64,000 nt of DNA from Lutjanus erythropterus (Eukaryota; Chordata; Actinopteri; Lutjaniformes; Lutjanidae): assembly GCA_020091685.1 (NCBI GenBank), contig CM034610.1, positions 30,531,134-30,595,133 on the forward strand. Reading direction: 5' to 3'. Position numbers and translations under genes: made by a program. Below, one piece after another: positions 37,742 to 52,570 of the stretch (positions are counted from its first letter, which is position 1; every line of letters starts with the position of its first letter). The notes under the pieces are model-generated. The model worked only from the letters and a program-made list of their open reading frames with translations, ran no database searches and was not told the DNA's origin.

Positions 37742-40700
37742 GCTGTGGGTGCTCTACCTGTTCTCCTCAGGTATGTGCAGAGACATGAACTGCAGAGGTT
37801 CGTTGCACTGGACCAGCCAGCCGTGTCTGTCATTCACTCTGGATGCTGACACCTGAGCGAAAAGTACAAGTAAGAAGAACTGAAGACAGAAGCTGGCCCT
37901 GCAGTTACACGCTTTATACTTCTTCTCATTGTCCATTTTGTTCTATGCACTGCACAATTAGTGATTTGATCATTGTGCCAATAAACCAGCAACATTTCTG
38001 TGCTGTCAGCCAAAACAAAGCAACAGAATAAACTTTGTATTAATAAGTACTTGTTGTTACCTTGAGGAAGTGGTTTGGAGCACGACTCCATAATACAGGA
38101 GTGAGGAACTGGACATGCAGCCTTGGAGGACACTGAGGAACTGGGTTCTTCCTCTCACTCTTAAACAGACCAGCTGACAGAGGCATCACATTCTGAAAGG
38201 AGACAGACATGTAGATTATCATACTGAGCTGGACAGACCAAAGAGGACACTGTGGACATATTCACACTCATTTTTATGTAAATCAAGTGTTGGTTTTCAT
38301 ATTAGCCTCTTTAGGTATGAGACACAATTTCATCCCAAACTGACACGAGAGAGTGCAGGGTGGATTAGCCCACTGTTTAAGAACTGCTCTGTTTTAATTC
38401 TGACTACTTTTGTCAGTGTAGACAGAGCAGGTTTGCTGCTCTCCTTCTCTTTGTTCGTTCTGTTGACTGCAAGCTCCCTCTTCTGGCACAGAGTGTCACT
38501 AAACAGACCTCAGACCAGAAGGATGTCACAAATCCTGAGGAGGAAATTCTAACGGGAGGGTTTAAAAAACTTCACAAACAAACCAAGGAATTTAATATGT
38601 GAACAAAAAGCTATTTTTCTTCACATATGTGTTCAAATCTCCAACTGTGTGGAAAGCTTTTATTATGAAGCACCAACAGGAAATGCAGGGCTACTCATCA
38701 CTCATCAAGTTAGACATCAAAAACAATACTACACTCACTTTATTATGATGATAAAGTTGAATGTGTGTCCTTCTCACCTTAATACGCCCCAGTTCAAACT
38801 GGAAGACATTGGGGCTGGTGGCTTTGGCAAAGACTGCTGGGAACAGCTTCGTACTGGGCTCCACCTGGAGAGAGGAGAGAGTGCTCAGCTAATTACTTCT
38901 GTCCAAGCGAAATAACTTTTTTGTAGCCATGATTTTTGAATGCTCTGTTACTATTGTCTTTTGTAACTGAAAGGAAGAAAAATAAATTTAGAAACGCTCC
39001 TTTAGGATCTATGCCTCTGAGTGGGCGGGTCAATGTACATCATTAACTGGAAGCTGAACAGTTAGGAGCAGAAAGAGATGATGTAAACAAACTCACTGTA
39101 GAAAGTGTAACTTACTAAGCCAAGAAAAGACAGGATGTTGAAGAGTAAAGACCACAACAGTTAACTGCACATGTCAACATCACTCAGGTTAGACGCTGCC
39201 ATCTGAAGCTGTTCAATGTGCAACAGCTGATGAGCCAAGTTGCTTTGTGGCCGTATACTTTTGGTAAATGTTCTCCTGATTTATGTTTGTTTGGTCACAT
39301 GTTCAGCAAGACAAGGTGCACAGCAAGACGTGTTCATGTTTGTACAAACGGTTGCTACAACTTCAAATTCAAGCATTTTTCAGGCATTTTCAAGGTGCAG
39401 TTTCAAGGTTTTCCAGCACCTTACAGCTGTGATAAATGACATAATTACCTACATATAAATGTTCTAAATGTTTAAATCAGATGTTATTGTGCTATAAACA
39501 ACCTAAATTATGTTTCATGACAGAAATCTATAGATGGGGAAATGAATTAAAGGAAAACACAACAAAGTTTTGTGTTTCAAAATGTGACACCTGTCTGTAA
39601 GTAGACTTGGCATCCTATTAGAGCTGCAACAATTAATCGATTATTAATCTGTTTGAGTAATGTTTTAAGAAAAAGGTCAAAATTCTCTGATTTCAGCTTC
39701 TTAATGGAATAACTTCTGGTTTCTTTACTCCTCTCTGACAGTACACTGAATGGGTTGTGGACAAAACAAGATATTTGAGGATGTCACCTTGGACTCTGGG
39801 AAACACTGATCAACATTTTTCACAATTTTCTGACATTTTATGGATCAAACAACTAATCAAAACCATTAGTTACAGCCCTACATCCTATATAACCTGACTG
39901 ACCCAACATAAAACAATCACACAAACAGTTACGGGACACCTAACGTCAATTTCAGTAAAATTCTTTTCTTTTTCTTTATTTTTTATTTTCAAACCAGCTC
40001 TCACTGAAACAGCCTCCCAGCATGTCTGACTTACTTAATTTCTTTATTTAAGAAGCAAACTACTGGGTCAGTCAGACAGCAAATATCTGTGAGAGTAATG
40101 CAATTACAATTTCAAGACTTTCAAGACTAAAGCACTTCATCCAAAATCCAAGCACTTTTCAAACCTTAAAAACACTACATTCAAATTCAAGGAGATATCA
40201 GCTTGAAATATAATGCAGGTTGTTCAAAGTCTGTGTCACAGCCAAACATCTGAGAATGAATCATGTCACTATCAGCCAATGACAGAAGGGTGAAGGACAG
40301 AGCTAACTAGCTGACAGCCACAGTTAGCAGCAGTTAGAGGTCACTCTGGTGATATGTGACATATTTGTAGAGAGTATGAATTCAACAGGTTGCTAATTCT
40401 TGCACCTTTAACATGTATTGTAGAATGTGGTTTTAATATAGCTGCTGCCAGACTGTGGCAGTGAGAGGGATTGACGTTATAAGACAAAAAACATAAGAGA
40501 AAAGGAAAAACAAGGCAGGAAGGAGGTATATTTTGGTACAGGAAGTAAAATGAGTAGAAGTTTCCTTCAGATGACATAAAGTGTCAATTAGGCAGACAAT
40601 ATAAGCAGGAACTGAAGAAAAGGACCATTCAGACACCTGTAACACTATATCAGATATGTACCTGGTAGTATGTGCTGAGCTCTTTTCCGTTGGCTGTGAA

Positions 40701-43700
40701 GGTCAACAGTCCGTTTGTCGTGTCGACCAGACAGCCGATCTCTAAACCGTTGTTGTTCCTCCCCTGACCAGGACTGCTGCTCTCTCCAGCCCACACCATG
40801 TAACAGTTACTGCGCTTTATACTGGAGAACACACACACACACACACACACACACCATGTAACAATTAGTTTTTTCTCATAGTCGTCTTTTCTTTGTCTTA
40901 TGAGAAATAAATGGGATTCTTATTTTGAGCTCACTGAAGTCTCATCTGTTTCTCCTAACCCTCCCTTAGGAGAAAAATGAGCAAAACAAAAGATCTTTGC
41001 TGAGCTCAGAGGTGTCTCAGAGGTTTGGAGTATTTAGCAACAAGACAAATTAATTTGACAAATTTAACATCTCATTTAAGACAACTGAGTTCTCTTTTAG
41101 ATCTCTCTGTTATCTCAAAAGCTTATTATTTAAGACAAATTTAAGATCAGCGCAGTGAGACAAAAAAAGAACATTTTAAGATCTTCAATTGGGCTCAAAT
41201 TAGTCTCAGACTATTTCTCAGGAGCCAAATTTAAGAAGTATGAGAAAACAGTCAAAGTATCACATTGGTCTTAAACTGAGCTCATTTAAGTCTAGGAGAA
41301 ACAGGCTGGACAAAGACTTTTCCTTTCCTCTGGGATCCCTGCTCAACATAAAATCATTCAAATAATAACCTCTCATGAACTTTGCCCTTCTCGTCTCCCA
41401 GAGTGACGGTGACAGTTCGGACATTGTGCAGCTCGAAGCTCGGGTCGTACTGATGGAAGTCAGATGTTACCCAGCCCACCCAGACACTGCTGGGCTCCTG
41501 ACCAGGGAAGATCCGCACAGAGTAGTAGTGCTGCACAGGGAGAGGGGACATCAAGTCAAGTTTAACTGCACTTCTTGTTTCTTTCATGAAGGGCTTCACA
41601 GCAGAAAATCAATACATGGAATCCAAAACACTTGGGTGAACACTTCCATCAGGTGCAGGGGATACACATTATTTGCTAAAAACCAGAGACCTGAGTTAAA
41701 AAGTCAAACTTTCAGTATTAGTGCCAGGCATAAGAAAAAACTGCAAAGACAAAAAGTGAGAATAAAGTTGAAATGGTGAGAAAAAAAGTTGAAATCCGAT
41801 TTCGACATACAAAACAACCCAAACAAAAAAAAAGAGACAACCTCATCATTTCATCTTTAGTTTTGACATTTCATCTTTATTCATGACATTTTATCTTTCT
41901 TCTCAACACTTCAGCTTTGTTTTCGACATTTTAACTTTATTCTCGGCATTTCATCTTTATTCTTGACATTTGATTCCACCTCTGTAAGTTTGACTTTAAT
42001 CTCCATAGTTTATCTTTATTTTGAAAATGCAAAAAAACTCTTCCCTACTTTTATGTATTTATTATATTAATAATTTATTAATTTCAGAAGAATGTTCAGT
42101 ATCTTTAGCCTTTCTTGCTCCCTTGTGGCGGGTAACATGTATGTTGCATGTGTATTTAGTGGTTTTGTATGTGTGCTGTCTTACAGTGGAGGCTTGCATG
42201 AGGAACTCGTATTCATCTCTGTCATCAGCCATCACCTCCTCTGACAGACGGGCAGATGATGGACAGCTGTTGTCTGGCTTGTTTCTCTTCAACATGAACC
42301 TGGTAGATCACATGGTTGGTTTAAGCTTTATACACTTTAAAAGCAGTCACCAAACACAACGACAGAAGGATAAAAACTTGCAGCCTTTTTTTGCTGTTGA
42401 ATCTTCTCTGTTGATGAGAGGAAATGGAAGGTTTACCGTTGCTTGAGCTTGGAGGGCTTCTCCTGGTTGTAATCTTTGTGGTTGTTGAATTCGTCTCTCT
42501 CAGGTCCACTGGGACCATTGTGACCATGAGAAGACTTCATCAGGACCTCAAAGTCTGACACAGTTTCAAAGTCCTCCAACTCCTGCAGAGGCAGACAGTG
42601 AACACACCACACATATTCTCAATGATAATGATAATGTGTTGAACTTTCCTTAGTGAGCTCTATAAACAATGTAAAATGTGTGTATGTGTTAAGCACATGT
42701 TGTGTTTGTGTTGCTGTTACCCTCTTTGGTGAGAAGAGGCTCTCTGTAGGTGAGGATCTGGAGAAGGAATCTGAACACTCTATGGGCATGCTCAGTCTGT
42801 AGAAGGTGATGTCAGTGTAACTGTTCTGTGAGCCAAATGACCTCTGGGTGACCCTCAGGCACGGACACGACTCCACTGTCCCATCTATCCTCGTCACCTG
42901 AAGAAGGAGGGGAAATAAAATAACATCAGTTTTGTCTGTACTGTCACTTTAATGGGTTCTAATCCAGAAGTGATGACTTTAGACTCGACTTGACAAAATA
43001 AAAAAAGACTGGACTTGGACTTTAACACCAATGACTCAATCATTTCCTGAATCCACTAGGGATAACAGTACTCATTCTCAGCAAGTCAACCCAGATCCTT
43101 TTTGTTTGAACCAGTCCAGCAGCATCCAGTCAAGTTGCAGGACAGAACCATGAAGAAATCATCATATGTTACTGAGTCTCAGTTGGATAAAATGATACCA
43201 AAGATCACCCTGTTCACATAGAAGAACTATGAGGCGGCCAACATTATCATGAATTGCAGTATGCAAAATATGCGGCTCAAAATTTACAGGCAGAGACGCA
43301 GAAACTTTGTTCAACATTTGAAGTTGCACAAAGATGAGTAATAGTACGAATATGAATACAGTGAGCTGACATTTACTTACCAGCTAAGTGACTTTGAAAA
43401 TCAATGAGGCTGAAAACTCAGTATTACATTATGACTTGTTTAGGACTAGAAACTCATGACTTGTCAGTCTTGACTTGGTAGCTGACTTACAAATTGAGCA
43501 GTCTTGGGAAGTAATAGATTACATACAACAGGATTAAATAATTAGGATACAATAAAGGTAACTGTAGTCCATTACAGTTGCAGAAAAAAGACAATCAGAT
43601 TACAGTTACATTTAGTAAAAACTGAGAGTGAAACCAGCTCCTCTTACAGTCAGTTCATTATCATATCTTCTGGTGAAACAATGCTTCTCTGGGGGGAAAT

Positions 43701-46700
43701 TCAACACTATTTTCTCTTTAAATTAGACAAGAGGACCAACATCACAGTACACAGACAGTTCTGCTTTCAGCTGTGAAAATACTGTCATCACCCAAGAAGT
43801 CAACATCTAATTTAAAGAAACATTTACAGAAAATTCTAACCACTAATGTTAGCTACAGAGACCAACCGCTAGCATTAGCTTCACAGAACAACTGCCAACG
43901 TTAGCAATGCAGAAAGCCAAATGTAGCTAGCTAACCTGTCCACATTACTACTTCTACTAGTTCGAGTTTTATGTGTGCATATCATATATAACAAGGTACA
44001 TTTAAATGTCCATAATTACAGCTACTAATCTAAACATGCATTCACACAGAACAGACGAAGCAATTGTTTGACAAAACAATTAATAAACCTAATGAACAAT
44101 GAAATAAAACATAATAGGTTAAACAATTTCCCTGTATTTGTACTGAGGTAACCAATCAACTTACATTATTTTAATATTGTGATACTTGGATTAGGTTACT
44201 GATTACATGTTTTTTTTTAACAGGTAATCAGTAATTGTATCAGATTTTTTTTATGGGGATGTCACACAGCAAAGGGCTGCAGATGGGAGTCAAACTGGTG
44301 GCCGCTGCAGAGGACTGATAGATTCAGTACATGGGGTGCATGCTCAACCAGTTGAGCCAGAGAGGTACACCGGAATACATTTTTAAAGTAACCCTCTCAA
44401 ACTACTTGCAACTTGTCTGTTAGAATTCCATACATGAAGTTAATTCATCAGTTTTGTGGGGAAAAAACATAAATGCCAAGACATCATTTAAAAATGTGTG
44501 TGAATGGAAACATTTCAGTCCAGATATCTGCAAAACCCCACTGAAAGTTCAACTAAAACTCTACAGCAGCTACAGATTCTATACAGCCCTGAACGTGTCC
44601 TGCAGGTGAGTCCCCTCACCTCTATGTGCTGGTGGTTGGGGGGGACGGGGACAAACTGAGGCAGCCTCTTGCTGAGCCACATGGTGACGTCGCGGTTCAT
44701 GTTGACAGCGAATGGCTCGTAACCTTCCTGCAGGCCGCAGATGGTGAAGTACTTCAGAGTGCTGACGTCTTTACCAAAGTTCATCCTCCCCACCTGACAC
44801 ACACCCAGACTGCACACGGGGATAAAACCTGGAGACAGACGGACAGAAGACATCAAATCCTAAGATGAAGCTCCCTGTAACAATACACATAGAGGAACCA
44901 CTGAATGGATCGTTTGCAACTCAAAGAAAATGAAACTGCCGAACAAATCCATGTTACACAGCTGACTGCAGGCTGAGCCAATGTTCCTTCAACTTTAAGA
45001 AAAGATCAGAATGTAACCAGACTTCAACATTAAAGGCTAACTTTGGAATTTTTCAACCTTGACCCTATCTTCTCATATTTTTGTGTCTAAACAACTAATG
45101 GGGACAAAAACTGGTCCAGTATAGAGTGAGGCCTCTGCAGCCATCAGCTTTGAAATGGCCTGCAATGTAGTCCTTAGAGATAACTCTATACCATCAGATT
45201 ATGTCCAGTAAAAGTGCTTGTTTTGCCACAGTCGGGCTCAAACTGTAAATTTAAGTGTCTGGCAACATTATGGAAAGGATCCAAACAGAGATAGACCTTT
45301 TTGTTAAAGAGTACAACCCTTTGTGTTTAACCAGATGCAGCTGATTTATTGCTCTCATTTTATCATCAGCACCGTTATCTTCATTGAAACTCAACAGGAA
45401 CAAAAATAAAAATCATCTAAACCATCTTGCTTTGTCTTTCCACTGTTCCAACAATCACCAACCCTGTTTGTTTAGTTGAAATAAACCGTTAATTCACTGC
45501 CTTAGATGTGAAAATATTCTGGCTGTACAAGCTGTTTCTCCCCACTGCTTCTCTGTTATCCATCCTCCCTCTCACTCCTCTCCCAGCATTTTCACATCGA
45601 ACTCTGTGAATCAAAGGAGCAACATGTAGCCATTGCATGTGCAAATATGAGTACAGCAGTCCAGATAGCAAGTTGGAGTCACAGACTGTATATTGAATAG
45701 GTTGTACATACAATATATGGTTGAGGTGAGTTGTTTCCCTCTGCCCTTCCTACCCAGACACGGACTCCGTAGGAGCGCAAGATGCATGCAACATTGTAAA
45801 CTGAAAATAACAAGCGACGACGAGTCCTCCACTGTAAGTTGATCAACTGTTCATAACTGTCAATTGTCTGATAATGTAAAGTTATCCTGAAAACAAAAGC
45901 TCACTGCTCTGAAATAACACACTCTGGACGATGAGTGAAGTGGCTGCCTGTCTCACTGCTGCCAAACTCCATTAACTTTTTGCTCAGTTTAACAGTAATA
46001 AACATCTACGCCTTCTACAAGATTAGAAACAATTTCTTACGACACTTATTCATTCGGCCACAATTCTGCATTAATTTGAACTCTGATTAATGTGAAACAG
46101 ACATACAAAACAATTATTATGGACTGGAATTTAAATTGAAAGTGTTTAACTTGACATATTTCCTTTCTTTATGATTTATTACAGTAAATATATTACAGAT
46201 TTCTCTTTTAAGGGTTTATTATTTTGACTAAACCAGAGCTGATAATTGTTGGAACTGTGATTGTGGAAAGATGAGCCAAGCCAAGTCTGTGGTGAGTTTT
46301 ATTTTGTTTCTGTCAAGGTTAACTGAAGAAGGCGCCAATGTTAAAATTACAGTTTTGCAAAGGGAGTCTGGTTTATTTGGTGAGAGTAATAAATTGGCTG
46401 TTTCTGGTTGAATAAAAAGGATCTTACTCTTTAAGAAAAAAGTCTCCTTGTCTACAGCTGGCATGACTCTTGTTTCAAAGGGTTTACAAAATAACAAGGA
46501 GGACTCAGACTGTTCCTCACTATGATTAGGATCTTTTGTAAGATTTACTTTGTAGCCATGTCGCCAGTCAAGGCTACAAAGTAAAAAAAAATTAGTGTTG
46601 AGTATGTGTATGCGTGTGTCGTCAGCACTGACCTCCACCAACTTCAAAGTCCTTGAAGGCCAGCTCAGATCCAGAGTCATCCAGCAGCACTTCTCCATTC

Positions 46701-49700
46701 AGTGTGAACATCATGGTGTGCTCGTTCAGATCTACCATGCAGCCAACCACGTCCCCCGTCTGCCAGGCACGCCCAAAGTGCTCATTACCCTGGTGCCAGC
46801 GTTGGACCTAGGAATAAAAGAATCACATATATGACCTTAGCAATAATTAAAAAAACTTGAAACTGAACATATGGAATGTGTAGAGCAATGAACTATCCGA
46901 CCACCTTAAAGCCGTCAAAGACAAAGGCCTGGTCATCAGATCCAAGCTCCAGGTCTGGGAGGCATCCTGGCCTGGCCCAGCCCACCCTCATCTCTCCTGC
47001 TGTTAACACCTGTAGAAGAAGCAGGTGCGAGGCTATATTTAGAATATTTTCACCACTTTACCTTGCTGTCAGACAGACTTTTCTGACAGGAAACCACTGT
47101 TATGTAAACCAAATGTCACTCTGTCCAAAGCAACCAGACTCCTTTGGCGAAAACAGTAATTTTACCTTGCAGAACACGGGAGTTGCTGGTCTACCGCTGC
47201 CTCCATCTGTCAGTTAATTTGTGTTATTTTGTGACTTTGGTGAATCCAAACTAGCTTTTTAAAACACAGAAGCACACACAACGCACACACCAACACAAAC
47301 TAAGCAATCAAGGCAGCGGTAGACCAACAACTCCCATGTTCTGTGAGTTAAATTACTGTTTTTGCCAATGGAGTCTGGCTGCTTTGAAGAGAGTGATATC
47401 TGGCTTATATAATGGCTACTGAAAATACTCTCAATATAGCACACACTTAAAGGAGAATTCATCCTGCAGAGCTCCTGCAGAGCTCCTGCAGAGCTCCTGC
47501 AGAGCTCCTGCAGCCTGTCTGTTTCTGTTGTGTCTGGGATGGGGGGAGCAGGGGAACAACTCCCTTCAGCCATATATTGTATATATATTAAACAGGATTA
47601 AGGCTCCTACTCACTCTTTGGACTGCAGTACTTATTTTTGCACATGCAAAGGCTACATATTGCTCCTTTAATTGAAAATATATCTAGCTGCTGACCCTTT
47701 CTACAGCAGTACAACAGCAGCACAGCATCCTGCTGCTTCTTCAGATTGGGGGCTATCTGCTGTCAGTAATACACTGACAGGTACCTCATACAAGTCCACT
47801 TAAAAAAAAACTGAAATAATCCCTTTATTATTTTAACATGTAGTTATTTTTCCTGTAAAATAAGACCTGACATTAAGCTGAAAAATCTACCAACTTTCAT
47901 GTCTGTTCTTACCTCCAGCTCAAAGTACCACTTCCCTGCATTAACACAGTAGGTTTTCTCTGCTCTGAAAATGCGGAACCTCTCAGTAGACATGTTGCTG
48001 AGGTCAGATTGAGCTGCTGGATGAGAGCGAGGGAGGCAGGGAGGAAGAGGGGGAGAGGAAGAAATCTAATGAGTAACTCATGAATACATTATCATTTTTA
48101 TCATCTTTTGTATAATGTCATTTTTCTGCCCACAAAAATGACTGCATAAACCTTAAAATATTCCTAAAAATGAAATGTTATTGAAGTGATAGAATGAATG
48201 GAGTGTACCATGGTCCTGGTCAGGAGCTTCCAGGTTATATCCATATCCCAGCAGCGTCCTGACAGCCTCTCTCAGACTGTCTTTGTTGGACTTCTTTGTC
48301 CTCTCATCCAACAGGATGTAGGGGACCAGACGAGGGTTTCTACGGTTCTTCACATCCTGAGAGCAGACAGAGGACAGCAGAAGAAAAAGGAAATGACTTG
48401 AGAAATGCAGTGCAGGGTGGGAGAAGTCAGACAGCAGTGCTTGTCCCTCCCTCATCACCATCACTGAGGCGCCCTTGAGCAAGACAAGGCTTTCAGCTCC
48501 AGTCTCTTTTTTGTGTATAGTGATAAGGAGTGCTTCTAGGCAGACAACTGGGTGAACTGGATGAAGTGTTCTATCTCTAGAGTTCTACATGAGTCACTTG
48601 GAGAACTGAGGAGGAAAACTGAGCAACCTACACTCTCCCAGTTAAAGATGCAGCCGTCATTGATTTGCCTTTCTTCTATTGCGACTGCTCCTCTTCCTCT
48701 TCATTAGACTCATATTTCACCCATTCTTAACAACTGTGACAAATCATGTCCAATCAAAAAAAAACTTGTTCAAATTATAAATACCAACACTCTATTTTCA
48801 ATTTTCTGATGATAATTTATAATACTGGCAAATTTCACATTGTTGTCTAAAGAATCAATATAATATGTTGTGATGAAACTGGTGATTTACATGCCTTATT
48901 CTATATTCTAATCACAAATTACAATTCTATATTCTAATTCTGAGCTATAAATTTAAATTCTAATTCTATTATGAACTCTAGCGTCTAACTCTGGATACTC
49001 ATCATGACTATGCCGTGAAATGAAAAAAAAAATCTTTAGTTTGCTTTAATTTTTTCAACGTTTAAAGCTGCTCTGTGCCAGAAAACAATTAACAATTAAC
49101 AATTTAAAAATGTGTTAAAAGCCTTCAAAATCTAACACGAATAATACCTACTGATAACACAGCTACAAAAATGTGCTATCATAGTCATCTTTGTTTAAAA
49201 TACATTTTTTCATGTTGTTCTTTTAAAGTTGTGTCCCAGATTTCCTTCAGCTTTGTCAGATTATTATTATTATTATTTTTAACAAAAACACAATTTAATC
49301 AGGCATAAAAAAGGTTTAGCTATTACATTATACCAGCACATATGGGAACTTCATTGAGACATCAGGCCACTCCTCTTTTTGGAGGATAGAAACTAGGGAT
49401 CCCATAGGCAATAATGCAATTTTATGTGTTTTTGAATTACAATTTTGAGTTTTTTTGAGTTTGTTATAGTTCTAAATCAAAATTCAAATTCAGAATTCTA
49501 ACTCTAAATTCTAAATTCCAACTCTAAATCCAATTTTATTTGCTAACTCTAAATCCAAAATTAAAATTCTAAATTCTACCTCTTCATTCTAGCTTCTACG
49601 TCGGAATTCTTCATTTAAATTCAAATTCTGCATTCTAAATTCTAACTCTAAATTCTCTGGACCTTTGGACCTTTTCTTTTTTCTACGTAGCTAAAATTGT

Positions 49701-49829
49701 TGCATAAAAAACACATTAAGAGAACTCTGGGCAACTTAAAAAAAAAAAAACTACTCACTACGACTATGCTGTAAAATGAAAAGACATAACATTTTATCAA
49801 CTCGGTAAGATGTCAACTCTGTCAGAAAC

Positions 49830-49879
<50 letters not shown>

Positions 49880-52521
49880 ATAGATAATTATTGACAGCGA
49901 TGACCAGAGTTTACAGTTTTACACATTACACATGATGAGACACTTTTGGTTTCATTCAGGACATACTTTATTGTTTGTTGACAGTTTGTTTGCTAATTTG
50001 AATGGACACACTGAAGTTGAATGACATTTGGTGATTGGTTTGGTTTGACTTTAATCAATTCATGTTGTAGCTCTGTTCTCTTTCCTGAATCCTGGCCGAG
50101 TTCCCCGCTGGCCAAATGATATGGCACCAGTTAAAATGGCCTCTATATTGTGACAAGCAGGAAGTGGGAAAGACCAAGTGTACGTGCCAAAGGGGAAATG
50201 TGCCATTTGAATACTAGTTAAATGTATTTATTTGAGGACCTTCAGGTAGTTTGGATACTGAATACTTTCTTCTTTTGAATTCACTGTGTGAGCTTAATTT
50301 GCAGTCTAGAGTTAATGGTTTGTTCCTGCCCTTCAGTGTGTCTGTGAAGGATCGTCTCTGTCGACATAAACCTTCCTTTTGACTCTTGTTAGGTCACTTG
50401 TGTTAAGTTCAATCCTCAGGTGCTTTTTGTATAGCTGACCTAAACTTTTCATGCTTCCGTGCTTTTTATCACCTGTGTCCTTGAGCCTACCTGCCTGATC
50501 CCTGACACTGATGCAACAGCAGGTAAGCAGTGTTTTAAAGTTGGAGCAGGTTGAGGTGGAGCTGATTTGAACTGCTTTATGTATTGCTGAGTAGTAGAGT
50601 TGCATAAGCATTTGTTTTCTACAACTCTGTGTTACATTAACGCACATTTTTTGAACTACATCTTCTTCAGATACTGTCTTGCACATTTCAAATATTCTTA
50701 GACTGTACACTGAGAACTTTTGCTCAAAAATACTTTGAACACTGCTGCACAGAACTGTACAGCCTTACATATTGTACATATTTTTATATTTCTTTTTATG
50801 CTTCTTGACATGCATTTTTATACACCAAAATCACCAAGTCAAATTCCTTGTATGTGTAAACCTGATTCTCAATAAAAGGTACAATGTTAGCATAACATAG
50901 AAGCAATAAGTAAAGTATAAGTACCTAAAATGGTGAAGGTTTATATGCTTGGTTGTTAATGTCCACCACACTCAGTTATAATACATTTTGAACAATCAGA
51001 TCTTTCAGGTACATTATGAATGAACAGACACAACAACACAGACATACAGAGGACAGCTAAGGACTGAAGGACAGTGGCAAAACAGCCGCTCCCACAAGAT
51101 CTGCGTTGTGTCCCACAGGACCCACAAGATCCCGGGCTCAATGCAGGCCCAAAGGCTGGGTCGGGACCCACAGGTGGGTCACAGGAGATTGTATTTGGGT
51201 CAACGAATAAGTAAAAATCTATGGAAGAAATTCAGCAAATTTAAGATTTAAAAGGAAGGAAAAAGGAAAAAATAAAGCCTGTTAATTCTGCCAAAATGCA
51301 CTTATCGTGCCACATTTATGAAGCAGGCTAGAATGTCCTATATTTTTTTCCTGGTGAGAGGAAATAAAATAATAAAATGGCCAGTTAACTTAGCATAAAT
51401 AAATGCATTTCTCATTTATTAAGTATTTAAAATGTGTATGACTTCAGTAAAATGCATCAAGACAATACAAGGTGATGCACAAATGGCAACAAAAATGTTT
51501 ATTCATGCACAAAATAACTCTTCCCAAGATTTATTAGTAGGGCCTCAATTGGGTTCTGATGGTTTGTCATTTTTAAAAAGTGGTTCCCCAGAAAAAAAAA
51601 GTCTCAGGAACACTGTTCTAATGCATACCTGTTATTGTAATAACATAATGAAATTACATTCTTTTTCTCTGCATTTAAACATAACAATTGGTGACACCAT
51701 GGTGGCGCCAATGGACATGCTTGGATTCAGTCTAGTCTACAGTCATGTGGGAGGACTTCTTCACAATCCAGCGGTTATTTTGAGACATCGTCATCACTGA
51801 TTCACTCATAAACAAAATAAGTGTTACAATTTTCACAATGGAAAAATCCTGCATCAAAGTTTGTGTTGGGTCCTGCAGGACCTGTGGATGCTGAACCCAC
51901 TGCAGTTCTCTTGACCAGTCAGCAAATCACACAGGTCACTCAACAACTGACAGACACAAACGAAACACTAAGACATCTCTTCGTCAACATATAAACACGC
52001 ACGCACACACGCTAAATAGTGGCCTGTATTTAGCAGTGTGTGTCACAGCCTCCTACCTGTTGGATGCCATAGGTCCAGCCCTGGCGGATGCGGTCTCTTG
52101 CCCAGACATTGTGTGCGTTCTCAGCCAGTTTGTCCACCATGGCTTCCTGGGTGGAGGTCAGTTTGATGTGACTCAGGTCCAGAGGAGCAGGTTTATAACC
52201 ACTGGACAACTCATAGCTGCACAGATAGAGTCGAATCACTGGATCGTTAGCTAGCCAGCTGCTAAACAACCTGCATGTGCTGAAGAGCCTCTGCTGCTCT
52301 GATCAGCTACAGTATGACTTTTTATTTGTTTATCTGAATTGTCCTACTGTCCTCATCACTGTCTCATCACATCATTTAAGTATCATCCTGCACCCAGAGT
52401 GAGTTGTGGCATTATTTAGCTGTTAGGTGACTTACGTTGGTGACAACTTCATGCTCTTGACTTTCTCTACAGCGTGTTCATCTGCAAGGCCAACATGACA
52501 ACCCAAGGCCAGAAGGGTTCT

Positions 52522-52570
<49 letters not shown>

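Noticed and set aside
44262..44373. tRNA gene
   Set aside because: Only A- and B-box-like runs remain; stems do not pair and SINE-type sequence follows.
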